Both the position numbers and the translations under genes were made by a program. Below, one piece after another: positions 1 through 7,605 of a stretch of 40,216 nt of DNA. Origin of the DNA: an uncultured Holdemanella sp. (GTDB lineage: Bacteria; Bacillota_I; Bacilli_A; Erysipelotrichales; Erysipelotrichaceae); contig NZ_CAKVJB010000023.1 in assembly GCF_934754935.1 (NCBI RefSeq), positions 1 through 40,216 on the forward strand. The letters are read 5' to 3'. The notes beneath the pieces were generated by a model. The model was given only the letters and a program-made list of their open reading frames with translations, did not search any database and was not told where the DNA came from. How positions within the stretch are numbered: the stretch's first letter is position 1; each line of letters begins with the position of its first letter.

Positions 1-78
1 AACTAAAAAATCTAGTTATTTGATATTTTCAAACTTTTTCATAAATAATACTTGAATTTTATATAGTTAGCTTTTTCA

Positions 79-1113
79 TTAATCTTCTGTTACAAAGTAG
101 ATTGCTGCTTCAGCTGCAGTATGGTTAGCACCAACAATGATGTCTCTATTATCTTCATGTACAACACATAGGTTGGCTGGTCCTACACCTTTATCGACCA
201 TTGTGACTTTATATTCGCCATCTTCATATGTAACGACAAATAATTCGCAGTCTTTTCTTCTGACACCACATACAAATGCATTTTGACCTGCTAGTTTAGC
301 ACCGACTAAGGCATGCGCAAAATCAATTTCATTATCGTATTGCCATACTTTCTTATATTCACTTCCATCTTTCTTATAGATTTGAATTGTATTTCCATGG
401 AACTCTTCAATTGTCATGATTTCATCCTGACCATCTCCATCAATATCGATTGTGGCAATCTCACCAATATGTCCTGATAGAATTGGTTCTACTTTCCATT
501 GTCCACCACGTTTTTCTGGTGCACTTACACGTAAGATTCCTTGATCACTACCAAAGTATCCAACATCTTTACCATCTTCTTTTGTTTGCCAGAAACCATG
601 GTTACGATATAATCCATCACATAATACTTCTAGTTCAACTCCAGTACTTGGATCTTCTGGTAATTCAGCTACATAGATTCTTCCCGGAACACTCCAGTCA
701 TTCTTTTCTTTTTTAGAAGTAGCTACTGTAGCTAGGATCAAATAGTTGATTCCATTCTGGTTAAAGATTCCAAAACGATGAACATAAGGTACGGATACTA
801 CATCTTTGAATTGCCATGTTCCATTGTCATATTTTCCCCATACGATCTTTGCCAAAGATGGAGTCACCTTTAAATAGAATTCTTGAACACAAAGAAATTC
901 TTTTTCTTTTCCAGGAATTGGAACGATCGACATACATCCACCTGGATGTGTCCATACATTTTCTTTTGTCTCATAGTCTTTTCCATAGTACATATTACAT
1001 GCGACATCCGGATCTTCACTGGCCAATAAAATGTGGTTTTGTCCATCGAAATAAATATTACTTGCACAATAGCAACGGTACATATCATCTAGTTTTTTCT
1101 TAACAATTTTCAT
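79..1113 (-). CDS. Cytoplasmic FG-GAP/VCBS-like beta-propeller protein
   Basis: 344 residues with no signal peptide and no membrane segment, so probably cytoplasmic. A calcium-loop-like DIDGDGQDE lies at about 223-231, typical of FG-GAP/VCBS propeller blades. Histidines recur at 56, 112, 172, 215, 239, 267 and 331, mostly next to glycine (HPGG, VHRFG, NHGFW, GHIGE, FHG, NHTAA), roughly once per 45-60 residues, which looks like one ligand per blade. Such a ring suggests a metal or substrate pocket, as in enzymatic propellers (lactonases, oligogalacturonate lyase, aldos-2-ulose dehydratase); the specific reaction is unknown. It is the last gene of the leftward PTS operon, after a hairpin, with an AGAGGAGA ribosome site before the ATG. 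I infer an enzyme acting on the imported sugar derivative; a regulatory or scaffold role is possible. Confidence 0.75.
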   Translation of the reverse strand: MKIVKKKLDDMYRCYCASNIYFDGQNHILLASEDPDVACNMYYGKDYETKENVWTHPGGCMSIVPIPGKEKEFLCVQEFYLKVTPSLAKIVWGKYDNGTWQFKDVVSVPYVHRFGIFNQNGINYLILATVATSKKEKNDWSVPGRIYVAELPEDPSTGVELEVLCDGLYRNHGFWQTKEDGKDVGYFGSDQGILRVSAPEKRGGQWKVEPILSGHIGEIATIDIDGDGQDEIMTIEEFHGNTIQIYKKDGSEYKKVWQYDNEIDFAHALVGAKLAGQNAFVCGVRRKDCELFVVTYEDGEYKVTMVDKGVGPANLCVVHEDNRDIIVGANHTAAEAAIYFVTED

Positions 1114-1148
1114 GATTTTCTCCTCTTTTTAGGTAATTTTGGGTATAA

Positions 1149-1173
1149 GAAAAGCTGCATAAACGCAGCTTTC
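1149..1173 (-). terminator. Hairpin between EIIC and the beta-propeller gene
   Basis: AAAGCTGC pairs with GCAGCTTT around a six-base loop, followed on the minus strand by a short T-rich stretch. It may attenuate transcription into the last gene of the operon rather than end it fully. Confidence 0.6.
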
Positions 1174-1207
1174 ATTTTTTTATTATTTTACTGCGAATTG
1201 GTTTGAT

Positions 1208-2269
1208 TTATCCAATTTCAATATCGAAATCAACTTTCAATTCTTCGTCTTCAGATTCAGCTTCTACTGGTCTAGCTGGTTTTAAAACAGATACGATAAC
1301 TGCTGTAACCATAGCACCGATTAAGTAAGCTGCAACCCATAATAGTGGATTACTTGTTAATGGAATTGAGAATACACCTCCATGTAATACTGGACATGTT
1401 ACTCCCCAAGCTAAAACCAATCCATGGGCAACTCCAGATCCAATTGTAACAGCTGGAATAACTCGTTTTGGATCATTAAATGCGAATGGTAAAGCACCTT
1501 CTGTTACCTGGCATAATGACATTGCGATAGCAACTTTTGCATCTTCTCTTTCTTCTGCAGTATATTTCTTTGGAGTTAAAATCAAAGCAGAGATTGCCAT
1601 TCCTAAAGGTGGAGCCATGGCAGCTGCGTTCTTACCAGCAGCAGGTCCCCAAACACCACTAGCAGCAAATGCACTTACTACTGAGAAACAAATCTTATTA
1701 ACAGGACCTCCCATGTCAAATCCTGTCATACAACCCATCAAGAATCCAAGAATAAATTTAGATCCTGTGTTCATTCCCATAAAGAAATCTACGATAATTT
1801 GAGTTAAAGCAGCTAAAGGTGGTCCAAAGACAAACATAATCAATAATGTAGCAACAATTCCTGATAATACTGGATAAATAACAATTGGATACATAGATTT
1901 CAAAGCTTTTGAATCTGGGAATTTTTCTTGCATCCAAAGAATCATCATACCAATCAAGAATCCACAAATTAAAGCACCTAAGAATGAAGCTTTTACTTGT
2001 GTTGATAAATAACCTGCAACTACACCTGGTGCAATACCTGGTTTACCACAAATTGAATAAGCAACACCTGCACATAATACAGACATCATTAATCCAAATG
2101 CTGCATTACCTGCTGAAATAAATGCATAACCTAATGTACCTTGTACATCAACATTTCCACATAAACGAGCGATTGCCGTACAGAATCCACCAATTACGAT
2201 GACTGGAATCATATATGAGATACCTGTCATACAATGGCTTTTAAAATTTTTAAAAACATCTTTAAACAT
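1208..2269 (-). CDS. PTS fructose-family transporter, EIIC membrane subunit
   Basis: 353-residue polytopic membrane protein of the fructose-family PTS (Fru/Frv type EIIC). Long hydrophobic helices with Gly/Pro-rich segments run throughout; GPPLAALT, TGFDMGGPVNK and a FNDPKRVIP segment are characteristic of this family. It forms the sugar channel and receives phosphate from the separate EIIB encoded upstream. EIIA, EIIB and EIIC are separate polypeptides here, as in Frv- and mannosylglycerate-like systems, rather than one fused protein. The C-terminal tail is acidic and cytoplasmic. GGAGAG precedes the ATG. The substrate cannot be read from the sequence; the neighbouring 6-phosphogluconate-dehydrogenase-family enzyme suggests a sugar or aldonate that enters phosphorylated. 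Confidence 0.9.
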   Translation of the reverse strand: MFKDVFKNFKSHCMTGISYMIPVIVIGGFCTAIARLCGNVDVQGTLGYAFISAGNAAFGLMMSVLCAGVAYSICGKPGIAPGVVAGYLSTQVKASFLGALICGFLIGMMILWMQEKFPDSKALKSMYPIVIYPVLSGIVATLLIMFVFGPPLAALTQIIVDFFMGMNTGSKFILGFLMGCMTGFDMGGPVNKICFSVVSAFAASGVWGPAAGKNAAAMAPPLGMAISALILTPKKYTAEEREDAKVAIAMSLCQVTEGALPFAFNDPKRVIPAVTIGSGVAHGLVLAWGVTCPVLHGGVFSIPLTSNPLLWVAAYLIGAMVTAVIVSVLKPARPVEAESEDEELKVDFDIEIG

Positions 2270-2334
2270 TTTTTACTCTCCTATATTATTTTATATTTTC
2301 ATTGAAGGACATGTTCTATTCATATATAATGAAC

Positions 2335-2351
2335 TTGGTTAAATTAACCAA
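2335..2351. other. Palindrome in the EIIB-EIIC intergenic gap
   Basis: TTGGTTAAATTAACCAA is a perfect inverted repeat with a short centre. It sits in the 158-base gap that separates EIIB from EIIC, the largest gap between the PTS subunit genes. It could be an RNA processing or stability element or an operator for internal initiation. Nothing in the sequence decides between these. Confidence 0.35.
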
Positions 2352-2427
2352 AGAACGATTTTATGCGAAGAACAATTAAAAGGTGCTCGCCAAAGTTTCT
2401 TTTATCTTCAATGAAGATCGTTTTTTT

Positions 2428-2745
2428 TTACTTTTTTGCGCTTAATTTTTCTTCAATTTTCTTTAATAAATGTTCTGGTGATTTAATAGCTGTTGAAACA
2501 GGAACCTTAACAACTGGTTTTCCTTTAAAACGTTCTGTTCCAGAAACTGCAACATCAGTAGCTAATAAAACACAATCTGCTTCTTGAATATCTTGATCTG
2601 TTAGAGCAAACTCAATTCCACCACTTCCTTGAGTTTCAATTTTTACGCTCCATCCAAGTTTTTTACCTGTTTCAAGCAATTTTTCTCTTGCCATATATGT
2701 GTGTGCAATACCACAAGTACATGAAGTAATTCCTACGATTTTCAT
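2428..2745 (-). CDS. PTS fructose-family EIIB subunit
   Basis: 105-residue soluble phosphocarrier. The active-site loop SCTCGIAHTYMA matches the fructose-family EIIB signature C-P/T-x-G-I-A-H-T, with Cys9 as the predicted phosphocysteine. Length is normal for a free-standing EIIB domain. The ATG overlaps the EIIA stop codon by one base (TAATG), implying translational coupling, and a GAGGAAA ribosome site lies within the end of EIIA. It carries phosphate from EIIA to the sugar during passage through EIIC. Confidence 0.92.
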   Translation of the reverse strand: MKIVGITSCTCGIAHTYMAREKLLETGKKLGWSVKIETQGSGGIEFALTDQDIQEADCVLLATDVAVSGTERFKGKPVVKVPVSTAIKSPEHLLKKIEEKLSAKK

Positions 2746-3233
2746 TATTTATTTTCCTCTTTTCTTCTTGTAAATTCATCAAAATATGATTCAAACAATT
2801 TAAAGAATTGTTCTTTTGTTTCACATCCCATTAAAGCATCCACATGCTCTTTATATGCCAATACACTTGCTAGTTGTGCTAACATTTGTAAATGTGTTTT
2901 TTCCAATTCATTTGTTGGAGCAGCTAATAAGAAAATCAATCGAACTGGTTGATCATCTAAGCTTTCCCATTCTACCGGATTTTTAACTTTAGCAATCGCA
3001 ACACTTGCTTTGTTTACCTGGTCCGTTAAACCATGAGGAATAGCTATTTGATTTCCCATTCCTGTTTCACCAATTTGTTCTCTTTCATATACTGCTTCTT
3101 TGAATTTTTCTAAGTCTTTTACTCTTCCATTTTCATAAAGCAATGAACATAATTGATGAATTACTTCATCTTTACTAGATGCTTCCATTTCCAAATCAAT
3201 TAAATTGACATCTAAAATTTCTATCAAATTCAT
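2745..3233 (-). CDS. PTS fructose-family EIIA subunit
   Basis: 162 residues, a full-length EIIA of the fructose/mannitol type (PTS_EIIA_2 fold). The phosphorylation site is His67 in NQIAIPHGL. It accepts phosphate from HPr and passes it to the EIIB encoded directly downstream. Start chosen at the ATG following AAAGG. It lies 17 bases after the stop of the PRD regulator gene, whose own EIIA-like and EIIB-like domains are probably phosphorylated by the same chain, so regulator and transporter are likely linked by phosphate flow. Confidence 0.92.
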   Translation of the reverse strand: MNLIEILDVNLIDLEMEASSKDEVIHQLCSLLYENGRVKDLEKFKEAVYEREQIGETGMGNQIAIPHGLTDQVNKASVAIAKVKNPVEWESLDDQPVRLIFLLAAPTNELEKTHLQMLAQLASVLAYKEHVDALMGCETKEQFFKLFESYFDEFTRRKEENK

Positions 3234-3250
3234 ACAATTAACCTTTCATT

Positions 3251-5146
3251 TTATTCGTTATTTTTACTTGCATTGATCAATAATTCATACAACTCTTTTT
3301 CACAACTACATTTATGTACTTGTTCAATTATTGATTCACTATTTAACGTTTTATACAACCAACTCATCTGCATTACGTTTTTCGCATCTACTTTTGCCAC
3401 AGCAAGCAAAACTATAAAGTTTACTTTTTGTGTGTTCCAGAAAATCGGATTATCTAATTTGTAAAAAGCAATTTGCGTTCTTTTCACTGCTTCATGGAAC
3501 CCATGTGTTAAGATAATTCCATTTCCGATTTCTGTAGATCCCATTGTCTCTCTTTTTAGTACACTCTCTAAGAAATAAGGAGTAACAGCTCCACATAACT
3601 GCAAGCGCTTTGTCATTTCCTGCAAAACTGTTAATCGATCTGTATGTCCATGTTCAACCATCACCGTTTGAAGTGAGAAGTTATTTTTATTCACTGTTGG
3701 ATTTCCATAAATGAAAGTCCTAATTCTTTGTATGTCTGTCTCACTTAACAATGGATTAATTTGTAAATAAGGTTTAGAAACATTTAATTTTACAGTCGAT
3801 AAAATGTAATTGCAATTTTCAATTGCCTGTGAATCTTCTGAAGAACAATGAATAAATGTTACATTTGGAAAATTCTCCTGCAATTTAACAGATAAGAATC
3901 TAGAAACTCCAACACCCATTGTACAAACTATCGCAACTTGTTGTTTTTCCATTGGTTGATCTACAGCCAAAGAAATATGTAAAGCAACATATGCGATTTC
4001 TTCTTCACTAACTGTCACATTTAAAAATTTTTCAAATGAAGAATTGATAATTGTAGCCAATAAGAAGGATCCTGCATAATTTGTTTTTATTTCTCCTAAT
4101 AATGGATTATATAAATTAAATCCATATTTTAATCGATACACTGTTGGCAACAAATGTAAAATCAATGATTGTTTAAACATCTTATTTTGTTTTAAATCTA
4201 AAGCAACTATTTTATCTAGATTACAAATAAAATCATCACTTATATTTTCCGCCAATGATCTTAAATCGCTTAAGAAATCATTATTTATGAAAGCAGGTTC
4301 ATTTAAGTACATTCCAAATAAATGCATCAACAAGTAATTCGATTCAGCTTTTGGAATATCACAATGAATATACTCTGATAATTCATAAATTAATTGTTCG
4401 AATTCTTCTTTATAAGAATGAGATTCTTCTTGTAATTCATCACAATCCGACATTTCTAATTCTTTATTTTTAAGAATACGAATTACCATGATTGAAGCAT
4501 GAAACGCCAAGTTATTTATGTTCATTTCATTCAAATTCATTCCATATTTGTCATTCCAATCAGATACAATATCTTCGATTTTTTTAAAATCTACATTTAA
4601 ATATGTCTCCAAGAACGATTCAATAGATAAATTTCGAGTATTTAAATCATTAGCTAGACTTCCAACCGCATTACGAATATTTTCTTCGCTGCCTTTAACA
4701 TACAATCCATTGTTTGCATTTCTAGATAACTCTAACTGATGTTTTCCCAACCATTTAGAAACTGCAGACAAGTCTTTTTCAATAGTAGAACGACTTACAT
4801 ATAATTCATCCGCAAATTTATCGGGATAAATTTTGCTATTTCCTAGTAAAATTTGTACCAATATACAACCTATTCTATAATCTTTTGAATATGTATTTAC
4901 TGTACTATTTTGTTGATCTACATTTAGAAATAATGCAACCTTATCCTCTTTTGCTCCTTGAATCCAAACGCCTACATGAGGCTTTTTTTCAAGACACAAA
5001 TGATGAACCAGTAATTCCGTTTCAATTTTTGCTAAATCAGACCGAATTGTTCGACTACTTACATCCAACATTTCAGCTAATTCCGTCGTAGTAAGTGGCT
5101 TTTCGGATTTTAAAAGAATTCGTATTAATTCTTCTTGTCTATTCAT
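3251..5146 (-). CDS. PRD-containing transcriptional regulator (HTH-PRD-PRD-EIIB-EIIA)
   Basis: 631 residues with the full MtlR/LicR/ManR-type domain order: DeoR-like winged helix at about 5-60 (TTTELAEMLDVSSRTIRSDL), a second HTH/Mga-like region at about 85-165 (ADELYVSRSTIEKDL), PRD1 at about 185-285 with His216 and His275, PRD2 at about 300-400 with His331 and His390, an EIIB-like domain with Cys408 in VCTMGVG, and an EIIA-like domain with His548 in ILTHGF. All regulatory phosphorylation residues appear intact. Such proteins activate their own PTS operon in response to substrate and to HPr phosphorylation. The start overlaps the preceding gene by four bases (ATGA), with a weak GGGTGA ribosome site. 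Being inside the operon it controls implies autoregulation. Confidence 0.92.
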   Translation of the reverse strand: MNRQEELIRILLKSEKPLTTTELAEMLDVSSRTIRSDLAKIETELLVHHLCLEKKPHVGVWIQGAKEDKVALFLNVDQQNSTVNTYSKDYRIGCILVQILLGNSKIYPDKFADELYVSRSTIEKDLSAVSKWLGKHQLELSRNANNGLYVKGSEENIRNAVGSLANDLNTRNLSIESFLETYLNVDFKKIEDIVSDWNDKYGMNLNEMNINNLAFHASIMVIRILKNKELEMSDCDELQEESHSYKEEFEQLIYELSEYIHCDIPKAESNYLLMHLFGMYLNEPAFINNDFLSDLRSLAENISDDFICNLDKIVALDLKQNKMFKQSLILHLLPTVYRLKYGFNLYNPLLGEIKTNYAGSFLLATIINSSFEKFLNVTVSEEEIAYVALHISLAVDQPMEKQQVAIVCTMGVGVSRFLSVKLQENFPNVTFIHCSSEDSQAIENCNYILSTVKLNVSKPYLQINPLLSETDIQRIRTFIYGNPTVNKNNFSLQTVMVEHGHTDRLTVLQEMTKRLQLCGAVTPYFLESVLKRETMGSTEIGNGIILTHGFHEAVKRTQIAFYKLDNPIFWNTQKVNFIVLLAVAKVDAKNVMQMSWLYKTLNSESIIEQVHKCSCEKELYELLINASKNNE

Positions 5147-5448
5147 AGACTATTCACCCGAGGGATAGTTACAATTAATGGATCTTTGAACGAATATTGA
5201 CTACCTTTATATTTCAGTACATCTTTACGTTCTAAACCATGTAAAATTTTAACCAAATCACCATAGCGATATACAAAATATGCTAAAGCTATAGCTAAGA
5301 TCCCTAAACAAATGGCTGCTAACCATACTATATTAAATAGACAAGCTACAATTCCAACAAATCCAAATGTATTTTTTAAATATGTCATTGTTGTATTCCA
5401 TGTAACATGTATATCTTTTCCTTCTTTTTCAATCTTATAAAACCACAT
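5143..5448 (-). CDS. Small two-helix membrane protein of the PTS operon
   Basis: 101 residues from the ATG at 5448, chosen because AAAGGAG lies five bases upstream; a GTG two codons earlier is too close to that site. A hydrophobic hairpin at about 28-62 (FGFVGIVACLFNIVWLAAICLGILAIALAYFVY) predicts two membrane helices, flanked by a basic N-terminal segment and a basic C-terminal tail. I do not recognise the family. It lies between the dehydrogenase (10 bases away) and the PRD regulator (four-base overlap), so it is translated with them. Possible roles are membrane tethering of the regulator or a small transport accessory; neither is shown by the sequence. Confidence 0.75.
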   Translation of the reverse strand: MWFYKIEKEGKDIHVTWNTTMTYLKNTFGFVGIVACLFNIVWLAAICLGILAIALAYFVYRYGDLVKILHGLERKDVLKYKGSQYSFKDPLIVTIPRVNSL

Positions 5449-5458
5449 AGGCACTCCT

Positions 5459-6355
5459 TTACTTTGACTGAGCTTTGTGTCCTCCTACTTCATCACGTAA
5501 AGAGGCAATCACTTTAGCTGAGAATGAATCATCTTGTTTTGAACGTAAACGCATCATTAATGATGTTGAGATTACAGGAATTGGAACACCTAATTCACAA
5601 GCGGATTCAATTGTCCAACCTGTTGTTTTACTTGCTCCAACAACACCTTTGATTTTTGATAAATCTGGATCTTTCTTGAATGCATCCGCTGCAAGTTCAA
5701 GTAACCATCCACGAATTACACTTGATTTACTCAAAGAATCTGCGACATTTTGTAAATCGTAATCAAATTCACTCTTTTCCAATAATTCAAATCCTTCACC
5801 TAATGTTTGCATATATCCATATAGCATTGCATTGTGAATCATTTTCAAATAGTGACCACTTCCAGTTTTTCCTGTATACAAGCATCCGTTTGTAGTAGCA
5901 ATACTTTCCAACATTTCTTGAAGTTCATTTTTAAATACGTCTGGATTTCCTCCACACATAAAGCTTGCTCCATGTCTTGCTCCATAAACTCCACCGCTTG
6001 TTCCAATGTCAAAGAAGTAAATTCCTTTCTCTTCCATCAATTGAGCTGTTTTCAAGCTGTCTCTATGATCTGAGTTTCCACCATCAATTACAATGTCATT
6101 TGCGTTACATAATTCTACTAATTGATGTAACACTGAATTCGTAATTTTACCAGCAGGTAACATTACCCAAATCACATTTTTTTCATCTTTAGAAGCTACA
6201 TCCTCTAAAGATGCGTACGTCTTAATATTTTCTGATTCAGCCTTTTGACGAGCTTCTTCGTTAACATCAAATCCTTCAACATCTACACCGTGTTCTTTCA
6301 TGTTCAATGCAAGATTTAAGCCCATTTTACCAAGACCTACCATTTTTAATTTCAT
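5459..6355 (-). CDS. 6-phosphogluconate dehydrogenase family (YqeC/GndA type)
   Basis: 298 residues from the ATG at 6355, which has AAAGGAGGG upstream; an in-frame extension to 6430 lacks a ribosome site. Nucleotide-binding GLGKMG at 7-12, then DGGNS at 91-95, GTSGG at 118-122 and the catalytic KMIHN with Lys171, His174 and Asn175, followed by the C-terminal SFSAKVIASLRDEVGGH. This matches the short (about 300-residue) decarboxylating 6PGDH class that makes ribulose 5-phosphate, CO2 and NADH from 6-phosphogluconate. It is the first gene of the leftward operon, so its real substrate may be the phospho-aldonate delivered by the PTS. The same superfamily includes L-threonate dehydrogenase, a gene otherwise missing from the rightward tetronate-like operon. 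Confidence 0.88.
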   Translation of the reverse strand: MKLKMVGLGKMGLNLALNMKEHGVDVEGFDVNEEARQKAESENIKTYASLEDVASKDEKNVIWVMLPAGKITNSVLHQLVELCNANDIVIDGGNSDHRDSLKTAQLMEEKGIYFFDIGTSGGVYGARHGASFMCGGNPDVFKNELQEMLESIATTNGCLYTGKTGSGHYLKMIHNAMLYGYMQTLGEGFELLEKSEFDYDLQNVADSLSKSSVIRGWLLELAADAFKKDPDLSKIKGVVGASKTTGWTIESACELGVPIPVISTSLMMRLRSKQDDSFSAKVIASLRDEVGGHKAQSK

Positions 6356-6403
6356 GACGTACCCTCCTTTCTTTTGATCCATATGTCTTTTGACAGGTAC
6401 ATC

Positions 6404-6433
6404 ATAATAAAAAATGTAAGCGCTGTACATAAA
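6404..6433 (-). promoter_or_regulatory. Leftward operon promoter with cre-like palindrome
   Basis: A minus-strand TTTATG (6433-6428), 18-base spacer and TATTAT (6409-6404) form a plausible promoter for the dehydrogenase-PTS operon. In the spacer and overlapping the -35 lies TGTAAGCGCTGTACA (6415-6429, plus strand), which resembles a CcpA cre site with one inserted base. A CcpA dimer here would block polymerase, matching catabolite control of a PTS operon. The match is imperfect, so this is a candidate only. Confidence 0.45.
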
Positions 6434-6459
6434 TCGAGCTTTTATTCATCCGATTCGTG

Positions 6460-6515
6460 TTTCCACATTTGTTTTTCCACATTCATGATGATTTCCGCAA
6501 AGTGATTTCCACATT
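6460..6515. repeat. Four direct repeats of TTTCCACATT in the divergent control region
   Basis: Copies begin at 6460, 6474, 6492 (degenerate, TTTCCGCAAA) and 6506. Spacing is 14 bases within each pair, and the second pair is displaced by exactly 32 bases from the first, about three helical turns. This regular layout suggests a multi-dimer protein binding site, most simply for the PRD regulator or RpiR protein encoded on either side. Confidence 0.6.
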
Positions 6516-6531
6516 AAGTCAAAATCAATCA

Positions 6532-6583
6532 TATATAGTATGATATACTATATAAAAATTAGCAAATTATAAGGCTTGCTAAT
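6532..6583. promoter_or_regulatory. Two inverted repeats in front of the RpiR gene
   Basis: TATAGTAT-GAT-ATACTATA (6534-6552, extending a base or two further each side) contains -10-like sequence. ATTAGCAA (6558-6565) and TTGCTAAT (6576-6583) form a second inverted repeat with a 10-base spacer. The TTAGC half-site recurs at the aldolase promoter (7558-7572), so this is a likely autoregulatory operator for the RpiR protein. Confidence 0.5.
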
Positions 6584-6631
6584 ATAACCGGTTTTATATT
6601 GCTGATTATATTACATGAAAAGAGGAATTTT

Positions 6632-7486
6632 ATGAAAATTATACAATCTTCAGTTATAGACAATATAAAAGTAAACTTAGAATCCTTATTCCCAGCTGAA
6701 AAAAAAGTAGCTCAATATATTCTTGAACATCTAAATGAGGTAATTTTTTTAAATATCTCAGAATTGGCTACTAATTCAAATTCAAGTGAATCTTCCGTTG
6801 TAAGAATGGCTAAACATTTAGGATACAATGGATACTTTCAAATGAGATTACTTCTTTCAAATGACATTAGCAAAAAAGATAAAGATATTTTGAGTAATCA
6901 GCCTTTATTAACGAGTGAAAAAATATTTAGTTCCTGTGCAAATCGTATTCAGTCTTTATCAAATATGATAAGTACAGAACAATTAGTCAAAGCTGCAAAA
7001 TTGATTCAAAATGCTCGCATTTGCCATATCACTAGTATTGGAAACACCATTCCAGTTGCAATTGATCTAGGATTTCGTTTAGAAAGAAATGGACAAGCTT
7101 GTACATATTCAAATCAGCCAGAACAATACTATAATCACATTGCATTAGGCCATAAAGATGATTTACTAATCGCTATTACTCGCTCTGGTGCATCAAAACA
7201 AGTCTTAAAATCAATATCTTTAGCCGAGAAAAAAGGAATGAAGATTCTTATCATTACAGCCTCCTTGAATGAAGAATTCACTAAAAAAGCAGACTGTATT
7301 CTTCAAATTAACGATACAAATGAGATAATAAATCAAAAAGTCCGTGCTGATTCTCACCTGCTAGAAATTGCTTTAAACGATGCTTTAATTTATGTTGTTA
7401 AGAATTATCTTCTTTTTGATAATAGTTTTGAGCAATCTCAAAATCTAAATGAAGTAGAGCTTTTATTAAGCGAAACAAAGCTATAA
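6632..7486 (+). CDS. MurR/RpiR family transcriptional regulator
   Basis: 284 residues from the ATG at 6632, chosen for the AGAGGA ribosome site; an upstream in-frame TTG lacks one. N-terminal HTH_6 domain at about 1-77 (ELATNSNSSESSVVRMAKHLGYNGYFQMR) and a C-terminal SIS sugar-phosphate-binding domain at about 110-250 (AITRSGASKQVLKSISLAEKKG). RpiR proteins sense phosphosugars and act as repressors or activators of adjacent catabolic genes. The gene is followed by its own terminator, and the next operon has a separate promoter with a palindrome that resembles one in front of rpiR, so it probably controls both itself and the aldolase operon. Confidence 0.9.
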   Translation: MKIIQSSVIDNIKVNLESLFPAEKKVAQYILEHLNEVIFLNISELATNSNSSESSVVRMAKHLGYNGYFQMRLLLSNDISKKDKDILSNQPLLTSEKIFSSCANRIQSLSNMISTEQLVKAAKLIQNARICHITSIGNTIPVAIDLGFRLERNGQACTYSNQPEQYYNHIALGHKDDLLIAITRSGASKQVLKSISLAEKKGMKILIITASLNEEFTKKADCILQINDTNEIINQKVRADSHLLEIALNDALIYVVKNYLLFDNSFEQSQNLNEVELLLSETKL

Positions 7487-7521
7487 AGAGATGAAATATT
7501 ATTTCGTTCATCTCTTTTTTT
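7485..7521 (+). terminator. Intrinsic terminator after the RpiR gene
   Basis: AAAGAGATGAA (7485-7495) pairs with TTCATCTCTTT (7507-7517) and is followed by a T run. It overlaps the stop codon of the regulator gene. Confidence 0.85.
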
Positions 7522-7522
7522 A

Positions 7523-7572
7523 TTGACATATATGAAATTTATTTCTATACTGAAGTTGGAATTAGCTAATCC
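7523..7572 (+). promoter_or_regulatory. Promoter and operator of the aldolase-kinase operon
   Basis: TTGACA (7523-7528), a 17-base spacer and TATACT (7546-7551) make a near-consensus vegetative promoter. Immediately downstream, over the expected start of transcription, lies the near-palindrome GGAATTAGCTAATCC (7558-7572). Its TTAGC core is shared with an inverted repeat before the RpiR gene, so it is a likely RpiR operator that would block initiation. Confidence 0.75.
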
Positions 7573-7605
7573 ATAAAATTATATTTCACGAGGAGATTAA
7601 ATAAT

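Noticed and set aside
2270..2427. EIIB-EIIC gap checked for a missing small gene or riboswitch
   Set aside because: Only a palindrome and AT-rich sequence are visible; no frame with a start and ribosome site and no known riboswitch core.
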